This document shows positions 28,788-39,481 of a stretch of 64,000 nucleotides of DNA, one piece after another (within the stretch, counting starts at the first letter, position 1; each line of letters begins with the position of its first letter). A program made the position numbers and the translations under genes. The notes below the pieces were generated by a model. The model saw only the letters and a program-made list of their open reading frames with translations. It ran no database searches and was not told the origin of the DNA. Source of the DNA: Rubinisphaera italica. GTDB lineage: Bacteria; Planctomycetota; Planctomycetia; Planctomycetales; Planctomycetaceae. The stretch covers positions 3,374,728 through 3,438,727 of the forward strand of contig NZ_SJPG01000001.1 in the NCBI RefSeq assembly GCF_007859715.1, read 5' to 3'.

Positions 28788-29987
28788 TTACCGACGAGCT
28801 TTCTCATACTTCATGGGCAACCAGGCCCCATTTTCTTTGCTGCTGGCGACGCACTGCTGAATGAAGTACATCCCCTCTGCTCCGTCGTAGACATTGGGAT
28901 AAATCGTATCCTTCTTCTCAAATTCTTTGCCTTCTGCTCGCAAGACCATCGCGTCGTAAGCGAAGCGGTAGACATTCGCGAAAGCTTCAAAGAAGGCTTC
29001 GGGATGTCCAGCAGGCAGTCGACATGAAGAAGCGGCGAGGGGAGTCATGAAAGGTGCGTTTGGATCGCGGGTGTAAATCTTATGAGGCTGCCCGTTTTCA
29101 CGGACGATCATCTCATTCGGATTTTCCTGTTTCCACTGCAGCGCCTTCTTGGTTCCATCGACTTCAATGAACAAATCATTTTCGCGACCATGAGAAATCT
29201 GCGAAGCAGTCACAGTCATCAAGCCACCGTTTTCCATGCGGATGACCGCATGACCATAATCATCCAAGGCGCGACCTTCGACCATCGATTTCAAATGGCA
29301 GGAAACTTCTTCCGGGAATAAGCCGGTCATGTAGCGACCCAGGTTATAGGCATGAGTTCCGATATCGCCAAAAGCACCTGCAGCTCCCGATTTTGAGGGA
29401 TCGGTTCGCCAGGCCGCTTGTTTCTGATCGGAATCTTCCAGCTTGGTTCGCAGCCAGCCCTGAATGTAGTTGGAGCGAATCGCCTGAATCTCTCCCAGTT
29501 CACCAGAGAGAATCATTTCGCGAGCCTGCCGCACGAGCGGATAGCCTGTGTAGTTATGAGAGACAGCAAACACCGCTCCCGATTTTTCCACTGCGGCTAC
29601 CATTTCTTCTGCCTGAGCAAAATCGAAGGTCATTGGTTTATCGCAAATCACATTGATCCCCGCCTCCAAGGCACATTTGGCAATCGGAAAGTGGGTATGA
29701 TTCGGCGTGGCCACACTGACAAAATCAATCCGTTCGCCTTCTGGCAACTTCATTTCCTTTTCAACCATCTCATCATAGCTGCCGTAGGCGCGTTCTTCGG
29801 AGATGTCGTAAGCGGGTGCAGAGGCTTTCGCTTTTTCCGGATTCGAAGACAAAGCCCCGGCAACCAGCGCGGCTCGATTATCGAGCACTGCTGCGGTGGC
29901 ATGCACACGACCAATAAAAGATCCCTGGCCTCCGCCACACAGGGCCATCCGAAGTTTACGATTGAGCGAGCCGTTTGTAGTTTCCAT
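28788..29987 (-). CDS. Gfo/Idh/MocA family NAD(P)-dependent oxidoreductase
   Basis: The 399-residue protein has the N-terminal Rossmann fold with GGGQGSFIGRVHA near 18-30, FVSVATPNHTHFPIAKCALE, and the catalytic-lysine segment NVICDKPMTFDFAQAE (EKP variant CDKP). The C-terminal alpha/beta domain has DIGTHAYNLGRYMTGL, where the family's conserved Asp and His act in hydride transfer. Such enzymes act on sugars, inositols and related polyols; planctomycetes carry many. The substrate is unknown. It is monocistronic with its own terminator. Confidence 0.93.
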   Translation of the reverse strand: METTNGSLNRKLRMALCGGGQGSFIGRVHATAAVLDNRAALVAGALSSNPEKAKASAPAYDISEERAYGSYDEMVEKEMKLPEGERIDFVSVATPNHTHFPIAKCALEAGINVICDKPMTFDFAQAEEMVAAVEKSGAVFAVSHNYTGYPLVRQAREMILSGELGEIQAIRSNYIQGWLRTKLEDSDQKQAAWRTDPSKSGAAGAFGDIGTHAYNLGRYMTGLFPEEVSCHLKSMVEGRALDDYGHAVIRMENGGLMTVTASQISHGRENDLFIEVDGTKKALQWKQENPNEMIVRENGQPHKIYTRDPNAPFMTPLAASSCRLPAGHPEAFFEAFANVYRFAYDAMVLRAEGKEFEKKDTIYPNVYDGAEGMYFIQQCVASSKENGAWLPMKYEKARR

Positions 29988-30237
29988 GATGTCCTCGTAG
30001 ATAATGTTTAAGACATGCCGTCAGTCAATTTTGGGCAGATTGATACCCCAAGTGAAACGATTGGTGAATTCAGGCAGAATATCTTTGATTGGATGGGATC
30101 ACAACCGTTGAAATGCCTGAGGAGGGTCAAAGAAGACTGGCGGGAGTGATTTCGATCGCGTAAACTATCGTTGAGCAATCGCTCATCTCAATCACATCAA
30201 CATTGCGGGAAGATGACATCTTCGGAGGAATGATCAA

Positions 30238-30741
30238 ATGGGAAAATCAGAATCGTCACGTATGGCCTGGTTTGTTTGTGGAGTGATGGGAGGTCTGATG
30301 ATCTCTTACTTCTGGCCGAGCGAAGTCGCGATGGCCAATACGGATCGTGACAGCGATGCCAAGTTTGCAATTGTCACCGTCCCTGTCGGCCTGACAGCAG
30401 GCGATGCCGTCTTCGTACTGGACTTCCTCACTGGTCGGCTTTACGGAGCCAGCATCAACCCCCAGACAGCAAAGTTCACCCAAGGCTACATGCATAATGT
30501 CCTGCCGGACTTCGGCCTTTCACCCGATATCCGTCCCCGTTTCGTCATGACTTCTGGTATGTTAAATATTTCAGTTCAGGGGAGCCGAAAGCAACCAGCG
30601 ACTGGCGGTGTTTACATTGCTGAGTTGAATAGTGGTCGCGTACTGGCTTACGCGTTTCCGTACTCAATGTCTCCACGCGCGAATGCACCAGAACCACTCA
30701 CAATTGTCGATGGCTTCCAGTTCCGACAAACTGTCGAGTAA
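30238..30741 (+). CDS. Hypothetical exported or anchored protein
   Basis: A 167-residue protein with GGAGG upstream of the ATG. An N-terminal hydrophobic segment (MAWFVCGVMGGLMISYF) could be an uncleaved anchor or signal. The mature part has FAIVTVPVGLTAGDAVFVLDF ... GRLYGASIN and GGVYIAELNSGRVLAYAFPY, two similar strand-turn units that suggest a small beta-propeller or beta-sandwich piece. I have no named family for it, though proteins of this shape are common in planctomycetes. A terminator follows. Confidence 0.72.
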   Translation: MGKSESSRMAWFVCGVMGGLMISYFWPSEVAMANTDRDSDAKFAIVTVPVGLTAGDAVFVLDFLTGRLYGASINPQTAKFTQGYMHNVLPDFGLSPDIRPRFVMTSGMLNISVQGSRKQPATGGVYIAELNSGRVLAYAFPYSMSPRANAPEPLTIVDGFQFRQTVE

Positions 30742-30767
30742 TAGTGAAAGTCGTGTATTAAACAGAC

Positions 30768-30798
30768 CGAAGGACAAGCTATGAGCTTGTCCTTTTTT
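30768..30798 (+). terminator. Terminator after the 30238 gene
   Basis: AAGGACAAGCT pairs with AGCTTGTCCTT around ATG, followed by a T run. It starts about 30 nt after the stop codon. Confidence 0.88.
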
Positions 30799-30905
30799 GT
30801 GTCATAGAATTCATTACTACATGACCGTGTGCGATTTTGGGACACTCTTGAAATGATTGATTCGCTCGATATCCTGCACAAATTCACTTTATGAACAGTG
30901 ATTTT

Positions 30906-31011
30906 CCAGACCATTTTCAAATGGTATCTGCACTCGCATGGACACCAAATGTCCTCATGACCCTGTGTTTGCTCCTGCTGAACACTGCAGGTAATTTTTG
31001 AATCTGCTCTA
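30906..31011 (-). repeat. 105-nt dispersed repeat, copy C
   Basis: On the minus strand it reads AGAGCAGATTCAAAAATTAC, CTGCAGTGTTCAGCAGGAGC, AAACACAGG, then GCGAGTGCAGATACC, ATTTGAAAATGGTCTGG. The perfect hairpin ACCATTT-GA-AAATGGT is kept. It is the closest relative of copy A. It lies between two convergent genes; the remaining sequence of this 384-nt gap (30742-31125) holds only the terminator and nothing else I can name. Confidence 0.8.
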
Positions 31012-31125
31012 GGTAGCACGCCCCAGTACGAAGTGATGGGCGTGGGAAATGCGGACGACCACGCGCATCATCCTATCATTTCGTCTTCAATCTTTTCCAA
31101 CTGTATAATAATCGCGCACAGTCAT

Positions 31126-32322
31126 TTAGCTCGTCAGTCGTGAGCAAACAATCACTTTCGACTTTCCACCGACTCGTGCAAAAATTAATGTGATGGCTTT
31201 AGTCCCGCTCAGAGGAAGTGATTTTCTCACTTTTTCAATATCAATCCGCAAGTGGCGACATTTGATTTCGACTTCGCCCACATCCAGCTTGCGAAGATAC
31301 TTTCGTAGCTGTGTTTCGTTGCGAGTCAGAGTTTCAATGACTTGAAAGCCTGAGAGAAATGGCGAATCGATTCGTTCTACAGATGTCAGATATTCCTCGG
31401 CATCATCCAGACGAGCGACTCCGAGTTGTTCGGAAAGCTGATTGATCATTCCTGCTCGAACGACGGCAGGATCGGGATCGTAAACAAAATTGCTGACTTC
31501 CGAAAATTCAGGGAAAGCCTCCAAAGGATCGCCTACGAGACTTTCTCCAGCGGGCAAAACCGTTGCCCGCCAGAGCCCTGGTTCCGCCAGTTCTCCACAC
31601 CAGATGACGGCCTGCTTACATTCTCCCTGCCAGCTGATTAATTCGGTTTCGCAGTCAGGAAATTTTCCTCCGAAATTACTGGCCGGGCTGAGTTTGATGG
31701 CCCCTGCATAACACTCTTGCGACATTCGCTGCAAAACTTCCAGAGGCGGCTGGATACTTTCCAGACGTCGATGCCGCTTGCCCTGAGCATCCCGCTGATC
31801 GGGGTCAATATGGATCACTCTCCCACGGACATCCAGTTCATTGACATCCTTCTGCTGAAATGTGATTTGTGATTCTCGTTCATACACTTCAGCATTCCAT
31901 TGAGCCAGTTGCAACACGATCAGATCGAGTTCATAAGTGATAACCGGTGCGACTTTAGAAAGCGCAATCGCGTCGGCTCCGACTCCCGTACATAAATCTT
32001 CAATAGTCTCGATACTATCAAGTTTGGTCTGAAATCGCCTGGCCTTATATTCCGCCAGCGATTCACTTGATGTCTGTTCGAGTGACTGTCTCGTGAACCA
32101 CATTCGATCTGCTTGTGAAAACTTATCGCCTGCTCTCAGACGCAAATCATGTAAGTCGAGCCCCAGTCGTACTAACTCCGCAGGATAGATCTCTCTCAAC
32201 TTCTGTTGACGCTGCAACGCACTTCCGCTGGCTGAATCGATATCGGCCAGCAAAACCGGAGTCTGTTTCAATTGTTGCCACAGTTTTATGGTTTCCTGCG
32301 ACGTGCTGTAATCGGTCTGCAT
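31126..32322 (-). CDS. THUMP-like class I SAM-dependent methyltransferase
   Basis: The 398-residue protein has the SAM-binding motif I (DLCTGVGADAIALSK) near residue 111, the acidic loop of motif II (VITYELDLIVLQLAQWNAE) and the catalytic-loop region VIHIDPDQRDAQGKRHR. C-terminal residues (about 310-395) match the THUMP-like domain: VGEVEIKCRHLRIDIEKV, GTKAITLIFARV. Such proteins occur across Bacteroidetes and planctomycetes, probably as nucleic-acid methyltransferases, but the substrate is not established. It lies upstream of nothing obvious and is separated from addA by about 100 nt, so it could be the last gene of the addB-addA unit. Confidence 0.85.
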   Translation of the reverse strand: MQTDYSTSQETIKLWQQLKQTPVLLADIDSASGSALQRQQKLREIYPAELVRLGLDLHDLRLRAGDKFSQADRMWFTRQSLEQTSSESLAEYKARRFQTKLDSIETIEDLCTGVGADAIALSKVAPVITYELDLIVLQLAQWNAEVYERESQITFQQKDVNELDVRGRVIHIDPDQRDAQGKRHRRLESIQPPLEVLQRMSQECYAGAIKLSPASNFGGKFPDCETELISWQGECKQAVIWCGELAEPGLWRATVLPAGESLVGDPLEAFPEFSEVSNFVYDPDPAVVRAGMINQLSEQLGVARLDDAEEYLTSVERIDSPFLSGFQVIETLTRNETQLRKYLRKLDVGEVEIKCRHLRIDIEKVRKSLPLSGTKAITLIFARVGGKSKVIVCSRLTS

Positions 32323-32418
32323 TATGATTTTTCTCTAGCATTTTTCTCTACCACTTACGGTCACCTGGACGCTTTGGTGACTGAAGTGGATGTGTTTGCT
32401 CTCGCAAATCGCTGTAGA

Positions 32419-35400
32419 TTAATGATCTCTCCGCTCTAAAATCGCCTGGTCGACGCGATTTCGGAACTGAGAAACGATCTCTTGATTCAAATCGATCGCG
32501 AATGTACGAATGGTGTCCGCCAGTTGCAGGATACGAATGGATGAAGGGAGTTGGCCAGTCATCGATTTTATCGCCAGTGCATAAAGCGTCATTTGAATTC
32601 CAAATTTTTCGAGGACGTCCTCTTGCTTCGCAGGCACTGCTCCCGTTTTGTAGTCAATAATATGCCACAAGCCTGCTTCATCTTGAAGAAGACAATCAAT
32701 CGTGCCCGAAATCGATGTCACTTGTGAACTCTCATGCAAAGTCCATTTGATCAGAAATTCGGCTTCTCGATAGAGTTTTCTGGCAGATCGAAGCTCTTGA
32801 ATAAAATCAGCCTTGAGTGTGAAACTCATACGCTCAATGGCTGTTTTTCGAATCGACTCAGGGAAAGTCTCAGCGAATTGTTCTGCCGCGGTATCGATTA
32901 ATTTCTCAGCCGATTCCGTCTGATCGAATTTCACATTTTCCAATGCTGCATGCAGCAAATGTCCCAGCAGTTCTGAGTCACGCAAATTCAAGCGGTCTTT
33001 ATCGTTCGACGTTGTAAAACTACTTTTATGAACATGCGACTGACGTAACATCGCATCCACCGCTTCAATTTCTGAAACCGAATACCGATCTTGTATTCCC
33101 TTAGAAATCGGAAGTGGTAAAGCAATAGCTGGTGGAGCAATCGGTTCTGCGGTGGAGAGTTTTTGTGACCAGTCGGAAAGTTTAAGTTTGCGCGGTTGCG
33201 ATTTTTCCTGTGTTCTTTTGGGCTTATCATGGACGATATGAATCTGCGGTATTCGATTCAATTCGATGCCGGGTTGCTGCATTTGTCCGGAAATGGGATC
33301 CAGTTTTGGCAACCCGGTCGAGAGATCAAATCGTTCACTGAGCAGAGACATCCACGGACCAGTGATACTTTCGTCGGGGTGCCAGTAAGCCGAGAGTACA
33401 AGATAGTCGGCGGCTCGGGTGGTCGCCACATAGAATAGTCGGATCGCCTCGGCTTCATCTTCAATGCGTTCGGAATCCCGATACATCATCATCGCAGGAT
33501 TCTCCGGCTTTTCCCCCTTAATGAGTGGTAAGGAGAGCAATGGCCCCAAGCGGGTATGCAATACTGCTGAACTACTCCCACTACTGCGTTGCCGGTTCAC
33601 ATCAGCAACGAAAACAACCGGGAACTCCAGTCCTTTGGATTGATGGACTGTCATCAGTCGGACAACATTCCCGGTTTCAGCATGAGTCGCCGCCATCTCT
33701 TCTTTCGCTTCTTCGGTAATCGATTCGAGCAATCGGTCACTAAATTCCGACAACCCCAGCAAGCCGATCTGATCAAACTGATCAGCCATTTTAAGCAGCT
33801 TATGCAAGTTGGCCACTTTTCGCTCAGGAAGAAACTCCGTCATCAAAGCGGCATCGTACGCTGTGGCTGAGACCGCATGTCGCAGCAGTGGACCGATACC
33901 AATTCGATTTTTCAGCGAGATCAATTCCTGCAGTATTGAGCGTGCCCGATCAACGCAGCTTTTCTGATCAGACTCTACCCAATCGGACAATGAATGATCC
34001 TGAAGACGATTCCATAATCCCACAGAACCATGAGCAAAATGAAAGAGTGTTTCATCCGTCCAGCTAAACATCGGAGAGCGAAGGATGCCCACTAAAGCGA
34101 CTTCGTCAGAGATGTCATCTAGGAAACGGCAGAGGTTAACAAGATCAAATATTTCCTGCTGGGCAAAAAAGGCTCGACCTCCTACCACGTAATATTCAAT
34201 CCCCAATCGCCTCAAGGCATCCTCGTAGACACTCAAATTACTGAATGCTCGAAAGAGAATTGTCACATCGCCCGGTCGCATCGGCCGTAAACGGATTTCT
34301 CCATCTGCATCCTTCTCACGAATACGCGGTGTCGGATCGTCCAGGAGTTGCTGAATTCTGGCAGCGATCCATTCGGCTTCCAGTTCCCGTTTTTCTTTAA
34401 CGTTTTTGATCTCTCGCTCTGGGTCATCAGCCCAGAGAAATTCGATTTTCTCTTTGGGTGGATAAGTCGTTTCGTCAAAAGCGGACAATGCATCGTATTC
34501 GTCCGGCATTGCTGGCTCGAACAGATAATTGACAAAGTCGAGTACTCCCTGCTGACTGCGGAAGTTTTTCGTTAACGACATCTGTCCCTGGACCGGAATT
34601 TCCCCTCGCAGTGCGCGAAACACTGCAGGGTCGGCACGACGAAAACGGTAAATCGATTGTTTAACGTCTCCGACAAGAAACAAGCCACCACTCGTCAACT
34701 GTTCTCCACAGATCGCTCGAACAATTTCCGTCTGGACGGGATCGGTATCTTGAAATTCATCGAGGAGAAGAAAATGAGTACTGTTTTGCAGACTTTTACG
34801 AACCGATTCATTGTCCTGAATCAAATCTCGCATCGTGAGCAGCAAATCATCAAAATCGAGGGCGGATTGCTCCAGTTTACTCTGTTGATAAGCCGTAACG
34901 ACACATGAAGTCAACCGCAGTGCCTGCATCCCAAGTTCGGCAGACAACACAATCGGTTCGACATCTAAAGTCAGCAGAGGAAGGATTTTATCAAGCAGAT
35001 CACGAAACCGCTTTAATCCCTCTTTGGCAGATTCATAAACCTCTTCACTACTCCAGTGCTTTTTCGTTGATCCCTGAATCATCGAAGCACCGCGAAGTTC
35101 CTGCAGGTCCTGAGCGTTGAGAGATTGAGTACGTCGCAAAGTCCCCATATGCTCGAGCAAAATGGCCCGTCGTTCCTGCATCTTGGGAGCAGTCGGCTCT
35201 TCAGTAAGCAGCAACGAATATAACTCATTGAGTTCCCGAGACTCCGCCAGTTCCTGCATTTTGCAGGGCAGGAATTCCGACTGATGATATCTCTGCCAGA
35301 CTTCTGCCAACTCTTCTGCATCATTTGCGACGGCAAGCGCTTCTCGAAGTTGAAAACGTTGTTCGATAAGTGATTGCAATATTCTAAGCGTTCCTTCGAG

Positions 35401-35889
35401 ACCAAAACGGAGCACCAGATTGGAGGCGTCGGGGTTACGCTCTCGTAAAAACTTTTCCAGTTGAGTTTCGACAGTTTCTGCTAGCAGACTCGAAGCCGTT
35501 GGAGCATCCAGCACACTGAACTCGGGATCGATCCCCAATTCTGTCGAATATCTGCGGAGTGTCGATGTACAGAATGCATGAATTGTTTGGATACGAGCCG
35601 ATTCGAGATCACGCAGAATTTCCTGCCAGGCGGGCACGTCTGTCTCGTCGCATTGCTGAAGCTCTTCGAGGATGCGAGCCCGGATACGATCGCGCATTTC
35701 CCGTGCGGCTCGATCGGTAAAGGTAATCGCCATCAGCCGATCGAGCATTTCCGTGGAGGGATTCCGCAGCAATTCCGCCACATAACGCTGAGTCAGCACG
35801 AACGTTTTTCCGCAACCGGCCCCTGCAGCCAGTGCAATCGAGACATTGCGAGTTTCAATCGCCGCTGCCTGCTGAGTTGTATAAGGCAT
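32419..35889 (-). CDS. addA: UvrD-type helicase-nuclease, AddA-like
   Basis: This 1156-residue protein is a superfamily 1 helicase with a C-terminal nuclease. Walker A is AGAGCGKT (22-29), motif Ia MAITFTDRAAREMRDRI, motif II LLLDEFQDTD near 378, motif III FLVGDVKQSIYRFRRADP, motif V VRLMTVHQSKGLEFPVV and motif VI RLFYVATTRAADYL. The PD-(D/E)XK domain has GHLLHAALE, GTIDCLLQDEAGLWHIIDYKTG. All metal-binding residues look intact. It would act with AddB to resect double-strand breaks. addB lies 6 nt upstream on the same strand, so the two are translated together. Confidence 0.93.
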   Translation of the reverse strand: MPYTTQQAAAIETRNVSIALAAGAGCGKTFVLTQRYVAELLRNPSTEMLDRLMAITFTDRAAREMRDRIRARILEELQQCDETDVPAWQEILRDLESARIQTIHAFCTSTLRRYSTELGIDPEFSVLDAPTASSLLAETVETQLEKFLRERNPDASNLVLRFGLEGTLRILQSLIEQRFQLREALAVANDAEELAEVWQRYHQSEFLPCKMQELAESRELNELYSLLLTEEPTAPKMQERRAILLEHMGTLRRTQSLNAQDLQELRGASMIQGSTKKHWSSEEVYESAKEGLKRFRDLLDKILPLLTLDVEPIVLSAELGMQALRLTSCVVTAYQQSKLEQSALDFDDLLLTMRDLIQDNESVRKSLQNSTHFLLLDEFQDTDPVQTEIVRAICGEQLTSGGLFLVGDVKQSIYRFRRADPAVFRALRGEIPVQGQMSLTKNFRSQQGVLDFVNYLFEPAMPDEYDALSAFDETTYPPKEKIEFLWADDPEREIKNVKEKRELEAEWIAARIQQLLDDPTPRIREKDADGEIRLRPMRPGDVTILFRAFSNLSVYEDALRRLGIEYYVVGGRAFFAQQEIFDLVNLCRFLDDISDEVALVGILRSPMFSWTDETLFHFAHGSVGLWNRLQDHSLSDWVESDQKSCVDRARSILQELISLKNRIGIGPLLRHAVSATAYDAALMTEFLPERKVANLHKLLKMADQFDQIGLLGLSEFSDRLLESITEEAKEEMAATHAETGNVVRLMTVHQSKGLEFPVVFVADVNRQRSSGSSSAVLHTRLGPLLSLPLIKGEKPENPAMMMYRDSERIEDEAEAIRLFYVATTRAADYLVLSAYWHPDESITGPWMSLLSERFDLSTGLPKLDPISGQMQQPGIELNRIPQIHIVHDKPKRTQEKSQPRKLKLSDWSQKLSTAEPIAPPAIALPLPISKGIQDRYSVSEIEAVDAMLRQSHVHKSSFTTSNDKDRLNLRDSELLGHLLHAALENVKFDQTESAEKLIDTAAEQFAETFPESIRKTAIERMSFTLKADFIQELRSARKLYREAEFLIKWTLHESSQVTSISGTIDCLLQDEAGLWHIIDYKTGAVPAKQEDVLEKFGIQMTLYALAIKSMTGQLPSSIRILQLADTIRTFAIDLNQEIVSQFRNRVDQAILERRDH

Positions 35890-35895
35890 GCGACT

Positions 35896-38800
35896 CTATT
35901 CCTTCTCGATTTCATTCTCTGGAGAATTTGTCTCCTCTGTAACGGGTAAGTCAAAGATCGTCCATTGCTTTTCCAGAGAGTCCGCAACCACACGCACCTG
36001 ATTCACGCGGCAAACTCGATTGTATGGGCAATAACTTGTGCAATCTTGATTCGGATTCACAACCGGGAATTGAGCTTCGCGCAAAGCCTGGATCATTTGC
36101 GGAAGAATTCGATCCAATTCCTCGGACCAGAATTCGACAAAAGCCTCTCCCAGTGGTTCCAGTTTTTTCTTTCGCTTGTTGACGAATCGCGGGTCAAAAC
36201 CTTTTTCCTTCATTCCCCAGTAACCAATCAACCAGGGAGTTGCATCTGGCCCCAGTAAATTCAAACGAATCACCGCAATCGTGTACAGAGCCAACTGCAG
36301 TTGAGTCCCGCGTGAAACATCGCTCTCCTTGAAGCTGGGAGGATTCCCGGTTTTGTAGTCGATAATCGCAAAGATATTTCGCTCCTGGGCACGTCCGACA
36401 TCTATCCGGTCAATTCGCCCTTCAATCCGTATTGGGGTTTCGTCATTTCCGAAAATCACAGCATCAAGTTCCTGCGTCGGCTCTGATCCCCAATCCCAAT
36501 CGTCATCATTTTCCCGGGTGCGACCAAATGAAATTTCGCGGAACCGGGGCTCGAGTTCATGCTCCCAGTCGGGATCGAAACGATCGACATAACTCGAGCT
36601 TTGTGACTGATACAGCTCTGCCCATTCCGAAATCAATTCGGTTTCAATCTCATCAATGGCCTTTTGTAAATCACTTCCGGCAAACAACGTTCCTGCTTTT
36701 TCCTGTAGTAACTCTAAAAACTTGCGGGATAACAATTGCCCTTTGCCAGAAGGGTCTTCATCGAGTAATTGTCGCATTTCGGTTTCATGCAGGCGGGCCA
36801 GCAAATCGTGAACGATATTTCCCCGTTTGCGATAGTCCGTCTCCAGCCGGGGTGCAACTTGGGGCTCGATTTTGAGCACTCGCTTGAGGAGAAACTGAAA
36901 CGGGCACGAAGCATACTGCTCCAACTGAGAAGCACTAAACGTGTACTCTCGATGATAATGCTCCGCAACGGTGCGGCGAATTCTCGCCTCTTGCAACTGA
37001 CCCTCGTAGCGAGTGAATCCGTACTCTTCAAATCGGCTCCCATTCATTCGAACTGCAGCCAGCAGCGAATGCATCTGCGCAGATGAACTCTGCTGAGATA
37101 TCAGCCAGCTGAGTAAACCAGCCTTACTTTCTGACATGTTCTGTACGGCAAGTAATCGGACATCTTCTGCAGTGAGTAAAGTCTCAGCCGTGGGAATGGG
37201 AGAGAGCTGTTCGACCTGCGTTTCAACATGTGTCGACTTCTGAAATAATGTTTTGACCGCTTGATAAAATGGACTGGCATACTGCGGCTGTCCTTTACTC
37301 GACACGTACGAATAGGAGAGAGTCAAATTCGTTGTTGCTCGTGTCCCCAGACGATAGAAGAACTGCATCTCATCGAGATATTGCGATGTCCGATGCTCGA
37401 GTTGAACACCGAGTTCAATCCAGTTCTGTCGTTCCTGTTCGCTGTAAAATGGTTGATTTTCAGCAGATGCCGGGAACGTCCCTTCCTGTAATCCCATAAC
37501 AAACAGGTGGTCCACTTTTAAATGACGGGCATCGCTCGCATTAAGTATTTGCACCTCTCCGGCTGTGGCACGCCGAGCAGGAACGACCTGCGTATGAAAC
37601 AGTTCTTCCAGCCATTTCAGGAAAGTGGATAAATCAATCGATTTCTGTTTCTCGGGCAGCAATTGATCCTGAAAGGCACTGGCGTCGCTCAGCAAACCGA
37701 CAATCAAATCCCACTCGGATGCCTCTTCCTCACGAATGGAATTCTCCTCACTCTCACTGACAAAGAATTCGTGAGCCGTCGCAATCAATTGCCGAACAAA
37801 ATCGCTGTAACTTCGTTTCTTCTGAAAGAGCTTGAGATTCTCGTCGAGTTCCGAAAGCGTCTCTAGGGCGGTTTCCAGTGAGGTCGTTTCGATCACCGAA
37901 TTCGAATCCGCTCTTGTTACCATCGACTGCAGACCAGCCAGAATTTCCTGTCGATTCTGTCTTAAGTTCAGGTGCCTTAAAATTTGCAAAGTCACACCCG
38001 CACGTTGCCCCGCTCGATTGAACTTACCTGAGGTTTGAGTGAGAAGTTTTTTTATCGAGGCATATGACCAGTCGTGAGTCGACACATTCAGCAAAGCCGA
38101 CATCGATTTTGCCAAAGGGAGCGAACTGACTGCTCGCGAAAGATCCACGCAATACGGGATTCCAGCATCTGTCCAGATATCTTCAATGGATGGAGCCGAC
38201 TGAAGTAAATCTCTTGAGGTCACTAAAATATTCTGAGGAGAGACACCAGCCAGCAAGAGCGATTTCACCCGTCTTGCCGTCTCGCGGATTTCCGTCCGCG
38301 ATCCTGAAGCGGCTACGAGATCCAATCCTCGCGAATCTTTCGCAGGAACAAGCCGACGCAGGTTCCCGAACAACATGTCGTTAACGACTGACAATCCGAT
38401 TTGCTTATGAGAATGTCTCTTCTCTGTCGAACTCGCCAGAATACTTTCCTTGACTTTTAACCCGGATTTTCTGGCATGCTTGCACAATGTTTGCATGGAA
38501 CGCAATGGCTTGACCCATAAGTCCTCTCGGTCATCATGTGGATCATGCGGAAACGTCACATCGATTTCGTCAGCATGACCTGCCAGGGCACCCAGAACGG
38601 CATACTGAGTCGAAGTAAAATCGGTAAAGCCATCCACAACCACATAACGCAACTTCGGAAAAGCAGTCCAATTCCCCTGGGCCAGTAATTCCCGAGCCAG
38701 CCAGAATCGCCCTTCAGAATCGTACTTTCCCCATTCGAGCAGTTTGTCCTGATAGCGTTCGTAAAGTCGGCAAAGCTCTTCATCCTTGAACGATTCCGGG

Positions 38801-39249
38801 CGACTGTTGAGCGTCTTACGAAATGTCTCCGGCCAGGTTTCTTCCCGTTTTAATTCCGAGATAAACCGGGCCAGCAAATTCACAAAGCCGGAAGTCCCCG
38901 CCACCTTCTGGAAATGACGCAGTTCTCTTGCCTGCATCGCGTCCTCAACAATCTGTCGTAGCAACATCCGCTGTTGATCCGGTTTCAACATCGATGCCTG
39001 GACATTCGACATCCGCAATAACTTCTCAGCAAACTGATCAAACGTCACCACTCCTGGTTCAAAGCAGACTTGTAGTTCGTCATCAAATAACTCGAATACC
39101 AACTGTCGTGCAGAACGATGCGTTGGGGTAATCCAAAGCGTCTGTCCGATTTCCCCGGCTTGCATGTTTTCCATTAATACAGAGCGATATCGCTCCAAAC
39201 AGAGAGTGGTCTTCCCCTGCCCGGTTTTTCCTGTCACGACATTTAACAT
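35896..39249 (-). CDS. addB: AddB-like helicase-nuclease subunit
   Basis: The 1117-residue partner of AddA. Walker A is near the N-terminus (GKTGQGKTTLCLER, 7-20), and the rest of the helicase-like part is degenerate, as in AddB. The nuclease domain has GNIVHDLLARLHE, GRIDRIDVG and FAIIDYKTGNPPSF. Four cysteines fit the AddB iron-sulfur cluster: one in YASCPFQFLLK near residue 780, and CTSYCPYNRVC near 1068-1078. So the Fe-S-stabilised nuclease of AddB is present. The ORF overlaps neither neighbour; addA follows 6 nt later. Confidence 0.92.
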   Translation of the reverse strand: MLNVVTGKTGQGKTTLCLERYRSVLMENMQAGEIGQTLWITPTHRSARQLVFELFDDELQVCFEPGVVTFDQFAEKLLRMSNVQASMLKPDQQRMLLRQIVEDAMQARELRHFQKVAGTSGFVNLLARFISELKREETWPETFRKTLNSRPESFKDEELCRLYERYQDKLLEWGKYDSEGRFWLARELLAQGNWTAFPKLRYVVVDGFTDFTSTQYAVLGALAGHADEIDVTFPHDPHDDREDLWVKPLRSMQTLCKHARKSGLKVKESILASSTEKRHSHKQIGLSVVNDMLFGNLRRLVPAKDSRGLDLVAASGSRTEIRETARRVKSLLLAGVSPQNILVTSRDLLQSAPSIEDIWTDAGIPYCVDLSRAVSSLPLAKSMSALLNVSTHDWSYASIKKLLTQTSGKFNRAGQRAGVTLQILRHLNLRQNRQEILAGLQSMVTRADSNSVIETTSLETALETLSELDENLKLFQKKRSYSDFVRQLIATAHEFFVSESEENSIREEEASEWDLIVGLLSDASAFQDQLLPEKQKSIDLSTFLKWLEELFHTQVVPARRATAGEVQILNASDARHLKVDHLFVMGLQEGTFPASAENQPFYSEQERQNWIELGVQLEHRTSQYLDEMQFFYRLGTRATTNLTLSYSYVSSKGQPQYASPFYQAVKTLFQKSTHVETQVEQLSPIPTAETLLTAEDVRLLAVQNMSESKAGLLSWLISQQSSSAQMHSLLAAVRMNGSRFEEYGFTRYEGQLQEARIRRTVAEHYHREYTFSASQLEQYASCPFQFLLKRVLKIEPQVAPRLETDYRKRGNIVHDLLARLHETEMRQLLDEDPSGKGQLLSRKFLELLQEKAGTLFAGSDLQKAIDEIETELISEWAELYQSQSSSYVDRFDPDWEHELEPRFREISFGRTRENDDDWDWGSEPTQELDAVIFGNDETPIRIEGRIDRIDVGRAQERNIFAIIDYKTGNPPSFKESDVSRGTQLQLALYTIAVIRLNLLGPDATPWLIGYWGMKEKGFDPRFVNKRKKKLEPLGEAFVEFWSEELDRILPQMIQALREAQFPVVNPNQDCTSYCPYNRVCRVNQVRVVADSLEKQWTIFDLPVTEETNSPENEIEKE

Positions 39250-39481
39250 AATGGATAGCTGTTGTATGAAAGTTTTAAGCGTAAAATTATTGGGAATGTC
39301 GTGTTATTGTAACATCTTTATGGAAGGCGGAAACAAGGTAAGAGGGCGACTTACGGAATGAGACTCAACACGACTCAGGCCATTTGTGTCTCTTGAAGTT
39401 CCTCAAAAAAACACAGAATTTGAAAAGTCACAATTGTGTTCAGTTAAGACCAGATTATAAAACAGCAATAGTTAGATAAAG